This document shows, one piece after another, positions 15,853-25,504 of a stretch of DNA of 38,236 bases. Both the position numbers and the translations under genes were made by a program. The DNA is from Atopobacter sp. AH10 (GTDB lineage Bacteria; Bacillota; Bacilli; Lactobacillales; Aerococcaceae): positions 1 to 38,236 of the forward strand of contig NZ_QXPZ01000042.1 of assembly GCF_003664595.1 (NCBI RefSeq), given 5' to 3'. The notes below the pieces were generated by a model. The model was not told the DNA's origin. It saw only the letters and a program-made list of their open reading frames with translations, and searched no databases. Every line of letters begins with the position of its first letter. The first letter of the stretch is position 1.

Positions 15853-18800
15853 TTATTCTTCGTCTTCTTTACGTTTGCCTAGTGCTAAAGCAGCACCACT
15901 TGCAGCTACGAGTAGAGCAAGTAAGCTGGTTTCTTTAGCTTCACCAGTTTGAGGCAATGTTTCTTTAGCTTGCTCTTCGCTTGGTTTAGCTTCTTCAGGC
16001 TTAGCTTCAGGTTTAGCTTCTGGTTTGGCTTCTGGTTTGGCTTCAGGTTTCTTGTTGTCAACTTCAGGAGCTGACACATGAACCGTGATGTCCACTTCAT
16101 CAACCGTACCATCAGGATAAGTTACAATCAGCTTAGCAGGCTTGTCACCAGCAGTTGTGGTATCCACAGGGGTCTTGAACTCGATCTTAGTACCTTCTGG
16201 CAACTTGTCAGGATCTTTGATACCTAACTTAGGATCAGGCGTTTCTCCAACCTTGACGTTGATATCTTGACCTTCTGGCGTGTACTTGTCATTGTCTGGT
16301 TGGGCTTTGACAGTGACCTTAACGGTAGTCTTATCAGTTGTGCCATCTGGGTAAGTAACAGTAACAGGGACTTCATAAACACCTGGAGTATTGCCATCAG
16401 GAATCTTAGTTGGATCATCAATGGTTACTTTAGGTTGTTCACCTTCAGTTGGGAAGCCAGGAACAGTAACGTTAGAGATGACTTCATCTTCTGTTGTAGG
16501 TGTACCAAATTCTTTTTCGATGTCTTTAGTTTCAGGTTCGTAGTGTTTGTTTTGTTCAACTACTTTTACCTTAGCTGTAACGGTGTCTGTTGTACCATCT
16601 GGGTAAGTTACTTCAACTGGTACTTCGATCACATCGCCATCTTTAGCACCTTCAGGAACCTTAACGGTTAATGAGCCGTCTTTGTTAACTGTGACACCTT
16701 CTGGAGCGCCTTTACCTAATGCATAAGTTGTACCTTCTGGCGCTTTTTCAACTGGCTTACCAGCTTTATCAGTGAAGCTTGGTTTATCAACTTTGACGTC
16801 TTCACCTGGTTTACCAGTCTTGTCTTCATACTTAGGTTCAAGTTGTTGGTGTTGATCGACAACGGTTACCTTAGCCTTAACTGTGTCTGTTGTACCATCT
16901 GGGTAAGTTACTTCAACTGGTACTTCGATCACATCGCCATCTTTAGCACCTTCAGGAACCTTAACGGTTAATGAGCCGTCTTTGTTAACTGTGACACCTT
17001 CTGGAGCGCCTTTACCTAATGCATAAGTTGTACCTTCTGGCGCTTTTTCAACTGGCTTACCAGCTTTATCAGTGAAGCTTGGTTTATCAACTTTGACGTC
17101 TTCACCTGGTTTACCAGTCTTGTCTTCGTACTTAGGTTCGTAAGTGTCTTTATCTTGAGCTACAACCTTAACTGGGATTTCGACTTCAGAAGTCGTGCCA
17201 TCCTTGAAGGTCACTTTGGCTTTCACTTTAGGTTCTTTGCCATCTTCAGTGATATTGCTAGTGTCAGGATCCGATACGAATTCTACTTTATCAACGTTAG
17301 GATAATTTTCAAAGCCATTCACTTTCAGACCAGGCTTGCCATCGATTGTCTTCGGATCGGTGCCTTGGGTAACTGTAATCAATTCAGTTGGAATGACTTG
17401 CTTAGCAGGAACAGTCGTCTTAGCAGAATTTGACGCAGCGCTACCTTTAAGTGCCTTGATATCTTGATCTTTCAATTCGCTATCAGGCAATTTTTCATTT
17501 GAAACTTTAAAGGTACCTTTATCATCGATAACAGTTCCAGTGTATTGGGAGCCATCAGCTTTAGTAATGACGACAGGGCTTCCTTTTGGATAAGGCTTAC
17601 CATCTTCACCTTTAACCGTGTACTCAACATCACCGTTTTGCTTTCTTGTTGGCGTAACAGTAATGTTTTCTTTTTCAACGGTGAATTTGTAAGGAACTGG
17701 CGTTGGCTTGTCTTCACCAGGAAGGGTAACGAGCACTGTACCAGTGATTTCTTTTTTCTCATCATTTCCGAAGTTGAAGTTAGAAGGAACCGTGTATTTT
17801 ACTTTACCAGTTGTAGCGTCAACTGTGATGCCATCTGGGGCATCTTTAGGTAATTCAAATTTAGTCTTATCTGGGAATTTATACTTGTCATCGCCAGGTT
17901 TGCTTGGCGTAATATCCGCTTCCTTTGTATCACCAGGCTTAACGGTTTGTGGATCGTACTTAGCGGTTACAACAGGCGCTTTTTTAGTGAAGGTAACTTC
18001 TGTCTTACCATCTTTAGCATTTGGATCAGCTACTTTTATCTTAATGTTGCCATATTCATCGACGGTAATGTCATCATCACCAAGATTAAGTCCTTCATTT
18101 GCTTTCTTAACTTTGTTCTTGATCACAGCAAGTTCTTCTGCAGATAATTTAGCTGGGTTCTTAACTAAAGTGTCAGAGATGGTTTCGGTGTAGTAAATGG
18201 CTGTAGCTCCGCCTTCTTCAAATTCATTACCTTGATCAGTAACGATCTTAGACTTGAATGTACGAGAACCGACTTTCCTTTCAAGACTATTAACTTCTTG
18301 TAAAGTTTCGGTAACGCGCTTTTTCATAGCATTTCTGACATCATCATCAGTCGTACTTAGTGAATCGTCTGGTTCATTGTATTTCTTTAATTTGTCATAG
18401 TCTACACCACTGACTTTTTTCAATTCTTCTTCAGTAATTGTATCGGTATCCACATTTTTGATGACGGTTCCTGATTTTGTTCTTAAGACACGAACTCTGA
18501 AGATATTGGTGAAGGATTGGTAATAATCCTTACCATCTTCACGATGGATACCTAGACCATATTTACCGAACCTTTCATATCTACCACGACTTAGATTTGG
18601 AAGTTTGCCGGTTTTACTTTTATAAGATCCCGAAAGAATAATCTTACCATCTTCTTTTTTGAATTTTAGATCGCTAGGGAAACCACTTCTACCAATACCA
18701 GTACCATTTGCTCCCCAAAGATCATTTTTATACTTAACGTCTTTTCTTATAGGGATTTCAATATTTTTAGTTAATGGAACACCTTCATATGTTCCATCTG

Positions 18801-19887
18801 CTTTTTTCTTGGCAAAGACAATAATGTCTTCAACATAACCAAAGTCACTGATGAAGTAGTCACGTGGCACAACATATGACAATTTATCTTTAGTAACAGT
18901 TAAGTTACCTAAATCATCCATCTTTAATGTGGCGTTATCTAAACCTAAATTTGTATTAACCTTTTTGAAGTCGCCAATCAATTTAGATTTTTGATCTTCA
19001 GTTAATGTATAGTTGTTAGGATCTTTAACATTTAGCTTTCCTGTATTATGACTAGTGTGCTCTGAAAGAACATGGTCATCTTTACTGTAGAACACTTTAT
19101 TATCTGGTTTAGATGCTGGAGTTTCTTTGTCTGTCAAGTCTTTTGTCCATTGAATATAAGGAGGTCTAAAGTAAACAGCCTTTACCTTGATGGTTTTACT
19201 TGTGTTGCCTTGCTTTAAGGTAACCGTAATGTCGCCAGTGTTTTCAATACGAGCAGGGCCAGCTGTTTTTCCCTCCGCAGTTTTAAAGCTAGAGTCGTCC
19301 ACTTCAAAAGTAACATCGTCTGATATCCCTTTATCTTTTAAGGATGCTTTAACAAAATCAATAACATGATCTTTTTGGACTGCATTGTCACCTTCATTAA
19401 AATAATCATGAGATAAAGTGCCAGCATATTCTGGCAAGTCAATGTCAGCTAATTGTTTTGTAGTAGCTGTATCACGATTTTCCCCAACTGGAGCAGTCAC
19501 TGGAGCTGGTTGTTCCGGCTTTTCTGCAGGTGCTGTTGGTTGCGGGTCAGTTGCATTGACTCCTTCATTGATTGGCGCTGTTGGAGTGGACGCAGCTGGT
19601 TGTTCTGGCTTGTCTGCTGGTTGTTCTGGCTTTTCTGCAGGTGCTGGAGTAGTAGCTGGAGTTCCTGCTGGAGCTGGAGTAGTAGCTGGACTTGTTGCAG
19701 GATCACTGGCGACAACACCGCTTGCTTCACCAGCGCCTCCTGCTGGTTCATCCGCTAAAATTTGGCTGTTGCTACCGAAAAACATAAACAAAGAGGCAAT
19801 CCCCGCACTGACTACCCCAAAACTATACTTCCGAATAGAGTAACGAATAATGCGTTCACCCTTATCGGGACGATGGCTTTTATTCAT
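15853..19887 (-). CDS. YSIRK/LPXTG cell-wall-anchored surface protein with Rib-like repeats
   Basis: 1344 residues. Signal peptide with YSIRK at 16-20 and GVVSAGIASLFMFFG; mature start probably after LADE. A Pro/Thr/Ala-rich linker (about 45-135, PAEKPEQP repeats) precedes a large unassigned N-terminal region (about 135-640). Then come serial beta-type modules ending in PDGTT-type strands, including two almost identical 100-residue repeats (about 916-1115, beginning KPGEDVKVDKPSFTDKAG). A PEAKPEAK spacer, LPQTG at 1311-1315, a hydrophobic segment and a KRKEDEE tail complete a sortase A anchor. The repeats look like Rib/alpha-like or related cell-wall stalk domains. Adhesion is the family expectation, but the ligand is unknown. 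A GGAGGG site precedes ATG 19887. Long open frames on the opposite strand are codon-bias shadows. Confidence 0.92.
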   Translation of the reverse strand: MNKSHRPDKGERIIRYSIRKYSFGVVSAGIASLFMFFGSNSQILADEPAGGAGEASGVVASDPATSPATTPAPAGTPATTPAPAEKPEQPADKPEQPAASTPTAPINEGVNATDPQPTAPAEKPEQPAPVTAPVGENRDTATTKQLADIDLPEYAGTLSHDYFNEGDNAVQKDHVIDFVKASLKDKGISDDVTFEVDDSSFKTAEGKTAGPARIENTGDITVTLKQGNTSKTIKVKAVYFRPPYIQWTKDLTDKETPASKPDNKVFYSKDDHVLSEHTSHNTGKLNVKDPNNYTLTEDQKSKLIGDFKKVNTNLGLDNATLKMDDLGNLTVTKDKLSYVVPRDYFISDFGYVEDIIVFAKKKADGTYEGVPLTKNIEIPIRKDVKYKNDLWGANGTGIGRSGFPSDLKFKKEDGKIILSGSYKSKTGKLPNLSRGRYERFGKYGLGIHREDGKDYYQSFTNIFRVRVLRTKSGTVIKNVDTDTITEEELKKVSGVDYDKLKKYNEPDDSLSTTDDDVRNAMKKRVTETLQEVNSLERKVGSRTFKSKIVTDQGNEFEEGGATAIYYTETISDTLVKNPAKLSAEELAVIKNKVKKANEGLNLGDDDITVDEYGNIKIKVADPNAKDGKTEVTFTKKAPVVTAKYDPQTVKPGDTKEADITPSKPGDDKYKFPDKTKFELPKDAPDGITVDATTGKVKYTVPSNFNFGNDEKKEITGTVLVTLPGEDKPTPVPYKFTVEKENITVTPTRKQNGDVEYTVKGEDGKPYPKGSPVVITKADGSQYTGTVIDDKGTFKVSNEKLPDSELKDQDIKALKGSAASNSAKTTVPAKQVIPTELITVTQGTDPKTIDGKPGLKVNGFENYPNVDKVEFVSDPDTSNITEDGKEPKVKAKVTFKDGTTSEVEIPVKVVAQDKDTYEPKYEDKTGKPGEDVKVDKPSFTDKAGKPVEKAPEGTTYALGKGAPEGVTVNKDGSLTVKVPEGAKDGDVIEVPVEVTYPDGTTDTVKAKVTVVDQHQQLEPKYEDKTGKPGEDVKVDKPSFTDKAGKPVEKAPEGTTYALGKGAPEGVTVNKDGSLTVKVPEGAKDGDVIEVPVEVTYPDGTTDTVTAKVKVVEQNKHYEPETKDIEKEFGTPTTEDEVISNVTVPGFPTEGEQPKVTIDDPTKIPDGNTPGVYEVPVTVTYPDGTTDKTTVKVTVKAQPDNDKYTPEGQDINVKVGETPDPKLGIKDPDKLPEGTKIEFKTPVDTTTAGDKPAKLIVTYPDGTVDEVDITVHVSAPEVDNKKPEAKPEAKPEAKPEAKPEEAKPSEEQAKETLPQTGEAKETSLLALLVAASGAALALGKRKEDEE
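16541..17140 (-). repeat. two in-frame 300-bp repeats in the surface-protein gene
   Basis: The segment at about 16541-16840 recurs at 16841-17140 with an exact 300-bp period. About 240 bp in the middle are essentially identical at the DNA level, while the edges have diverged. Near-identity of the DNA indicates recent duplication or gene conversion. Copy number is a likely site of strain variation. Confidence 0.9.
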
Positions 19888-19913
19888 TTTGTTCCCTCCT
19901 ATAATGGTGATAT

Positions 19914-19946
19914 ATAATAAAGCATACGTGATTCAACTATGAAAAC
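19914..19946 (-). promoter_or_regulatory. candidate promoter of the surface-protein gene
   Basis: On the minus strand TTGAAT, a 16-bp spacer and TATATC lie about 30-60 bp before the start codon. The rest of the 19888-20308 gap holds no gene, hairpin or repeat that I can support. Confidence 0.4.
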
Positions 19947-20308
19947 CGACTTTACTGATTATTCCTTTAGCTTGATTGTGCCGGTGAATAGGATTGGCAA
20001 AGCAGGCTATAGACATCCACATACTCTTTAGTCAGATTCTAACATAACAATCAATAAATATCTACAAAAATAGCTAATTTTGACTGATATATAGGCGTTT
20101 TATGATCTTTTTCACCATAGATTGAGTAGGGGTATAAGTGGAAAAGGTCAGATGAGTTTTAAAGGCAAAGGGAAGGGGAAGTTAGAGGGACAGATGAGAG
20201 AAATGACGTCTTTTGGACTAGGATGAGTTCAATTGAAAAGAAAGGATGAAAAAGAAAGACAAAGGCTTGTAAATATGCTAAAGTAAGGCAAGGAAAGAGT
20301 TGAGGGAT

Positions 20309-21022
20309 ATGCGACAAAATTTTCATGAGCATCCATCTGTCGGCTGGGTATTAACCTTTATCGGGGGCATGGTGGATAGTTTCACTTATATGCGGTATAA
20401 GGCCTTTGCTTCGGCACAAACTGGTAACCTTATTCTCGCTATTATTGAATCTTTTGAAAAAGAGTGGCCAACCGTGGAGAAAAAGCTCCTTTCGACGGTC
20501 TGTTTTGTTCTGGGGCTTTTGCTGGCGAAGTGGCTCAAATTTTCTTGTCGGCAACAAGGCTTTCGCTTTTGGCGTTTAGGCCTCCTTTACTTGGAAGCTT
20601 TGACTTTTCTGATCTTAGGAAGCAGTATTTTTATCGGTCATGCAACGCTTGTGACCATGGTGTTGGCCTTCATTACAGCCACGCAATGGATAGCTTTTGA
20701 TAAGATTAATGGGAGAGCCTACACTAATCTTTTTACGACAGGTAATTTAAAGGGATTGTCCATTGGCTTTTTTGACTTTGTGATCACTCGGACGGATGAA
20801 AAAGGAACGCAATTCTTCCATTATTTAATGGTTGTGTTAGCCTTCTTGTCAGGAGTAGGGGTATCGGTTTATTGTTATGCTTACTTGGCCTACTATACCT
20901 TGAAACTGATGGGGATGATTCTTTTACTATTGTCTTTGTTGCAAACTTATGTCGTTTGGAGGTCCTATCGGAAAGAAGCTAATATGCTGGAACACCATCC
21001 TGAAGATACAAAGCCTGAGTAG
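20309..21022 (+). CDS. YoaK/DUF1275-family integral membrane protein
   Basis: 237 residues from ATG 20309, with six or so hydrophobic segments. The N-terminal GWVLTFIGGMVDSFTYM...FASAQTGNL block and the later INGRAYTNLFTTGNL block are the two half-repeats that define this family, in which each half carries a TGN motif. The molecular function of the family is not established; some members are described as transporter-like. The frame also opens at a TTG (20300), which would add three residues and is better spaced to the AGGAAAG site; the choice between the two is uncertain. It is a single gene with its own terminator at 21030. Confidence 0.85.
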   Translation: MRQNFHEHPSVGWVLTFIGGMVDSFTYMRYKAFASAQTGNLILAIIESFEKEWPTVEKKLLSTVCFVLGLLLAKWLKFSCRQQGFRFWRLGLLYLEALTFLILGSSIFIGHATLVTMVLAFITATQWIAFDKINGRAYTNLFTTGNLKGLSIGFFDFVITRTDEKGTQFFHYLMVVLAFLSGVGVSVYCYAYLAYYTLKLMGMILLLLSLLQTYVVWRSYRKEANMLEHHPEDTKPE

Positions 21023-21029
21023 ATGACTG

Positions 21030-21073
21030 CCCCCTAATCTTGGATGTTAAGGTCTAAGATTTGGGGGTATTTT
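21030..21073 (+). terminator. terminator after the YoaK-family gene
   Basis: CCCCC-AATCTT pairs with AAGATT-GGGGG across about 16 bases, followed by TATTTT. It starts 8 bp after the stop codon. Confidence 0.75.
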
Positions 21074-21131
21074 ACTGGTTAGATGCTGAAATAATAGACC
21101 TGCTGCATTCTTTGACAAAGTGCCTTTATGG

Positions 21132-21191
21132 CTTAAATTCCCCCAAAATTTGTCCACCATTGAGCATTGGATAAATTTTGGGGGGATTTAG
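21132..21191. repeat. dispersed palindromic element, copy A
   Basis: An about 22-bp imperfect inverted repeat: AAATTCCCCC...TTTGTCCA pairs with TGGATAAATTTTGGGGGG, with a loop containing TTGAGCAT. The same element occurs at 28459-28519 (diverged), 37901-37960, and as one arm at 38175-38208. The palindromic form suggests a terminator-like hairpin family or MITE-like element. Confidence 0.85.
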
Positions 21192-21368
21192 GTTATTGCT
21201 AAAGATGGAGTGTTATTGCTGGCGTTAGGCTTATCTAAATTCTTCCCTTTTAATGGCGTAGCTTAAGTAGAGAACCAAGAATTTTAGCCAAATTGTTTTA
21301 AAAGGCTTGACAGGGGATAGAGAGATTGGTAAAGTTGAAAACGTAAAACAGAACGGGTACGATTTGCG

Positions 21369-21428
21369 AACGGAGACGTAAGCGAAATGGTCTTAACGGA
21401 GAGGCGACGTAAGCAACATTGGACTTAA
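21369..21428. repeat. two copies of a ~26-32-bp unit
   Basis: ACGGAGACGTAAGCGAAATGGTCTTA (21370-21395, read in two halves) recurs as ACGGAGAGGCGACGTAAGCAACATTGGACTTA-like sequence to 21427. It lies inside the 808-bp gene-free stretch before adcAII. Confidence 0.6.
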
Positions 21429-21590
21429 CAGGGAAATGAGGGTCAGCTCATAGGGCGGAAAAGCTTTGGAGTGGCCGAGAAAGAACTAGTAAACAGACGG
21501 CTTTAGGCCATTTATTTTTTAGCTTTTTCTAAATCGTAATAATAACGATATTCGAACAAAGGCTCATTTGTTGATCCTTTGCGGGATGAA

Positions 21591-21692
21591 TGAACAGGCT
21601 AGTTAAAGCTTAAAAGTAGAAACGACGGCTGATGGGCTGATTGAACAAACTGGTTAAAGCTTAAGAGTATCAATAACAGCTGATGGGTTCTC
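21591..21692. repeat. two ~51-bp copies containing AdcR-like half sites
   Basis: The segment TGAACA-GGCTAGTTAAAGCTTAA...GCTGATGGG (from 21591) is repeated from 21642. Each copy contains a partial match to the streptococcal zinc-repressor operator TTAACYRGTTAA: at 21595-21606 (8 of 12) and 21646-21657 (10 of 12, CAAACTGGTTAA). The following genes are zinc-uptake genes, so regulation by an AdcR-like repressor is plausible though the left half-sites are poor. Confidence 0.5.
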
Positions 21693-21830
21693 AATGAAGG
21701 AAAGAAAAGCTAGGGAGTTCGACGAAGGAAGAGCTAGGGCTTCTAAAGGAAGTTTGCTAGGGATTTCCTCAGCAGGTTTAAGACTGTATGAAGAAAAATC
21801 GAAAGAGGAAAAGGAAGGAAGAGAGAAAAA

Positions 21831-22757
21831 ATGAAAAAACGTTATTATTTGATGGCTTTAATGAGCTTATTAGGCATCTTTCTCTTGATGGGTTGCCAAA
21901 AAGCGCCGAGTCAAAAGACTAAAGGTTTGTCGATTGTGACGAGTTTTTACCCCATTTATGCCATTACTCAGGAAGTAGCAGGAGATTTGAATGATGTTAG
22001 GATGATTCATTCTAGCCAAGGGATTCATGGATTCGAACCCTCTCCAGGGGACTTGACAGCGATCGGTAAGGCGGATGTATTTGTTTATCATTCGAGGACT
22101 TTAGAAAGTTGGACCAAGAATTTCAAGGAAGTCTTTAAAGATGAAAAGGTCAAATTGCTGGAAGCTTCTGAAGGCTTACCTCTTCAAAAAGTGGAGGGCT
22201 TAGAAGATGTCAAAGTCATGAAGGGGATGGATAAAAAAGCTTTATATGATCCCCACACCTGGTTAGATCCTGTTTTAGCTGGGAAAGAAGCTAAACATAT
22301 TGCTTCAGAGTTAGGTAAGATCGATCCAAAGAACAAGGCGACCTATCAAAAAAATGCGGAGGCTTTCGCCAATAAGGCAGATCAATTGTCGGCTAAGATG
22401 GCTAAACGTTTTTCTAAAACGAAGGCTAAAACTTTTGTGACCCAACACACGGCCTTTGCCTATGTGGCTTCTCGCTATGGCTTGAAGCAGTTAGGTTTAG
22501 CGGGGATTTCTGATGATATTGAGCCCAACTCTCGACGGATGGGGGAATTGACGGATTTTGTCAAAGAAAATAAGGTGAAGACCATTTTTGCAGAACCTCA
22601 AACATCTCCTAAATCGGCTAAAACTTTGGCTCATGCGACAGGGGCTAAGGTGAAACGCTTGGATCCTCTTGAACGTGATCCGGAGAATAAGAAAAGTTAT
22701 TTAGAAAATTTACAAAGCAATCTTGAAGTGATTGCTCAGGATTTGGAGGAACGTTAG
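21831..22757 (+). CDS. adcAII: zinc-binding lipoprotein, AdcAII/Lmb type
   Basis: 308 residues of the ZnuA/cluster A-I metal-binding family. The N-terminal lipoprotein signal peptide ends in a lipobox (FLLMGC), placing the protein on the outer face of the membrane. Metal ligands appear in canonical order: His66 (GIHGFEPS), His142 (DPHTWLDP), His206 (TQHTAF) and Glu255 (FAEPQTS, the acidic position). It lacks the long His-rich loop and the C-terminal ZinT domain of AdcA, so it resembles AdcAII/Lmb. The stop codon is directly followed by the ATG of the Pht gene with no gap. In pneumococcus adcAII and phtD form one AdcR-controlled operon, and this locus has the same architecture. No ABC permease or ATPase is in the window. 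Confidence 0.9.
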   Translation: MKKRYYLMALMSLLGIFLLMGCQKAPSQKTKGLSIVTSFYPIYAITQEVAGDLNDVRMIHSSQGIHGFEPSPGDLTAIGKADVFVYHSRTLESWTKNFKEVFKDEKVKLLEASEGLPLQKVEGLEDVKVMKGMDKKALYDPHTWLDPVLAGKEAKHIASELGKIDPKNKATYQKNAEAFANKADQLSAKMAKRFSKTKAKTFVTQHTAFAYVASRYGLKQLGLAGISDDIEPNSRRMGELTDFVKENKVKTIFAEPQTSPKSAKTLAHATGAKVKRLDPLERDPENKKSYLENLQSNLEVIAQDLEER

Positions 22758-25400
22758 ATGGGAATTAAAGGAAAAACATCCCGCTTGATGGCGATTGGCG
22801 TGACTAGTTTACTCTTAGGGAGTGGCTTAGCTCTGAGTGCTTGTTCAAGCCAGTCGAACGATAATCAACAAGTGCGTTATACAGATGAGGGAGGACATAA
22901 GGCTAAAGCTCACTTATCTGCTAAGGATCAAACTGACAAATTGAATGATGAAGAAGGTATTTCAGCTGAACAAATCGTGGTGAAAATCACTAAAGAAGGT
23001 TATGTGACTTCTCATGGCGATCATTTCCACTATTATAATGGGAAGATTCCTTATGATGCCTTAATCAGTGAAGAGTTGGTCCTAAAGGATAAGTCCTACC
23101 AATTGAATAAAGCAGATGTGGTGAGCAAACATGTGGATGGCTTTATCATCAGATTAAAGGATAAGTTCTACTTGTATCTGAAAGATCCGTCTAAAGCGAC
23201 TCATGTGCGTAGTCTAGAAGAAATCAAGAAGCAACAAGAAGAACACAGTCATGGTAAAAAACATGGAAAAAAAGTTAGCAAGGCAATGAATAGCAAAGTA
23301 GAAAAGGCTGTTCAACAAGCGAAAGCTAGTGGGCGTTATACGACAGATGATGGCTATATCTTTACTCCTGGTTCTATCGTCCAAGATGCTGGAGATGCTT
23401 TTATTTGTGCTCATGGAGACCATTTCCATTACGTGCCAAAGTCAGCTTTATCAGCAGGAGAGTTAGCTGCGGCTTATGCTTATCTTGGGAAAGCACCTGC
23501 CAAAACATCTCAAACTATGACCAGTCAGTCACATTCTAAGAAAACACATGTGGTGAAAACTAAGGATGGAAAACAACTCACTGTAGGGAAGAAGACGAGT
23601 GTTGTTAAACCGTCAGCAAAACCTTCCGAAAGTTTAGATAACCCGCTTTCTCGTTGGGAAAAGATGCCAGTTAAAGAACGGCATAGAGAAGCAGATGGGC
23701 TAGTCTTTAACCCTTATAAGGTAACTAAACGGACGGCGATAGGCTATGTGATTCCGCATGGCGACCACTTCCATGTCATTCCATTCGACCAACTCAATCA
23801 AATTGAAATTGAAGCGGCAGAAGCTGTTTTATCAGCTGGCCAATCTGGTCAAGCAGGGGCAAACCCATCGGCTGATGAACACCATCACGATGACCATCAT
23901 GGGAAAGATGAAACTCATCAACACGACGGACATCATCACGGAATTGATAATAAGCATGAGCACGACGGAGATCATCAAGGGGAAGATGAAAAGCACGAAC
24001 ATGATGGAGATGGTGGTAAACGCCATCAATCCGGCGAAGACCATAAAAATGACAGTGAACACGCTTCTTCAGAAAAGAAAGATCCAACTAATGCTTATAG
24101 TTATTTCTTTGGAAAGAAAATAAAACGCTATGGCAAGGGGCTCGATGGAAAAGCTTACAGCACCAGTGACCACTATGTCTTTAGCCCAGAGTCAATTATT
24201 GAGGTAGATGATTCAGGCTTTTCTGCCCGCCATGAAGATCATGTGCATTACATCAGTTTTGGAGAATTAGAAGAGTGGGAATTGGCTCAAGTTGAAAACT
24301 GGGTAAGGGCAAATGGAAAGAAAAAGGCTGAAAAAGAAGACAAGCCACTAGATCCAGACCATCACTCTGGTAAAAAAGAGGAGCCAAAGAAGGATTCTGA
24401 TAAGAAAGACGAGCCAAAGAAAGAAACAGATAGTGACAAGAAAGACTCGGATAAGAAGGAAACGGAAACTAACAAGAAGGATTCTGATAAGAAAGAATCA
24501 GAAAAGGATAGTCCTAAAGAAGATTCTGATAAGAAAAAAGACGAAACAGGCGCTGATAGTAAGAAAGATCAAGAGAAAAAAACTGATGAATCCCATGATG
24601 ATGAAGAGGATGATTTAGATACGACTACGCATTTTTGGTGGAAGAACTTTACCCGTAAAGCTGTTCAAAACGGGAAAGAGGGCTACTATATCAAAGATGG
24701 GGCTATGGAACGCTTTATGGCAAAAGAAGACATGGATACTGCTCAAATAGCTTTTGCGGAATTTCGGATGAGCCAATTAGATAAAAACTATGTCTTCAAA
24801 ATTGCACCGAAGAAAGATGGGGAATTAGAACCGGCCTTGTTGAAAGATCCGGCAAACCTTTACGGGCACGCAGGGAGTGCAGTGATGGATACGGGAACGA
24901 GATTCATCGTGCCTCACGTGGATCATTTGCACTATATTCCATATGATTGGTTGGATCCGGAAACTATCGCTACCGTTAAATGGGTCATGACCCATCCAGA
25001 AGATCGACCTGCGCCTTGGGTTCAACCTCATGGGGCAGAGGATCATGGCAAGCCAACGAAGGAAGAAAAGAAGGATGAAGTGGAGGATAAAGGAAAAGAC
25101 GCCACTTCTGAAGAAACAAAGAAAGAAAATGAAACGACAGATACAGCTGATAAAGTAAAGGATGAAGTGACTGGAAAGAATAACGAAACGACTAAGCCGG
25201 CTGAAGATGCTGGGAAGACCGAAGAAAGTCCAAAACCAGCAGAAAAAGTCGTGTCTGATGAAGCTTTACGTACTTTTGTAGCGGGGCATTATGGAGTGAA
25301 GTTATCTCAAGTCACTATACAAGGTGAAAAAATATTCATTAGCTATGATGATGGTGATGTGATCGAATGGGATCGCTCAATAGCCCTATCTTATCTCTAA
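22758..25400 (+). CDS. polyhistidine triad (Pht) family surface lipoprotein
   Basis: 880 residues. A signal peptide with lipobox-like LSAC near residue 29 is followed by five histidine triads HxxHxH: HGDHFH near 86, 219 and 334, HEDHVH near 492 and HVDHLH near 719. Each sits in a small StrH/Pht-type module (Tyr-rich, preceded by ..SG-Y-T-DGYIF/VF-P-I). Between triads 3 and 4 there is a very His/Asp-rich stretch (about 375-435), and between 4 and 5 a Lys/Asp/Glu-rich linker (about 525-615). Pht proteins bind zinc at the cell surface and pass it to AdcAII; some also bind complement factor H. The ATG abuts the adcAII stop. The extra His-rich insert is longer than I expect for pneumococcal Pht proteins. 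Confidence 0.9.
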   Translation: MGIKGKTSRLMAIGVTSLLLGSGLALSACSSQSNDNQQVRYTDEGGHKAKAHLSAKDQTDKLNDEEGISAEQIVVKITKEGYVTSHGDHFHYYNGKIPYDALISEELVLKDKSYQLNKADVVSKHVDGFIIRLKDKFYLYLKDPSKATHVRSLEEIKKQQEEHSHGKKHGKKVSKAMNSKVEKAVQQAKASGRYTTDDGYIFTPGSIVQDAGDAFICAHGDHFHYVPKSALSAGELAAAYAYLGKAPAKTSQTMTSQSHSKKTHVVKTKDGKQLTVGKKTSVVKPSAKPSESLDNPLSRWEKMPVKERHREADGLVFNPYKVTKRTAIGYVIPHGDHFHVIPFDQLNQIEIEAAEAVLSAGQSGQAGANPSADEHHHDDHHGKDETHQHDGHHHGIDNKHEHDGDHQGEDEKHEHDGDGGKRHQSGEDHKNDSEHASSEKKDPTNAYSYFFGKKIKRYGKGLDGKAYSTSDHYVFSPESIIEVDDSGFSARHEDHVHYISFGELEEWELAQVENWVRANGKKKAEKEDKPLDPDHHSGKKEEPKKDSDKKDEPKKETDSDKKDSDKKETETNKKDSDKKESEKDSPKEDSDKKKDETGADSKKDQEKKTDESHDDEEDDLDTTTHFWWKNFTRKAVQNGKEGYYIKDGAMERFMAKEDMDTAQIAFAEFRMSQLDKNYVFKIAPKKDGELEPALLKDPANLYGHAGSAVMDTGTRFIVPHVDHLHYIPYDWLDPETIATVKWVMTHPEDRPAPWVQPHGAEDHGKPTKEEKKDEVEDKGKDATSEETKKENETTDTADKVKDEVTGKNNETTKPAEDAGKTEESPKPAEKVVSDEALRTFVAGHYGVKLSQVTIQGEKIFISYDDGDVIEWDRSIALSYL

Positions 25401-25504
25401 AGAAAGCTTTGCAGTATAGCTAAGTTTAGCTTTTAGGGATGAAATAAGAAAAACATTCAAAAAAAGGCACGTTGTCAAATTTTGTTGTTGGTGAATGTAA
25501 CAAG

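Noticed and set aside
16267-19843. Long open frames on the plus strand opposite the surface-protein gene
   Set aside because: They mirror the codon bias and repeats of the LPXTG gene, lack ribosome binding sites and contain low-complexity Ser/Gly/Trp/Phe-rich products.
23758-24123. 121-residue ORF in the Pht His-rich region
   Set aside because: It is an out-of-frame reading of the CAT/GAT-rich repeats of the Pht gene.
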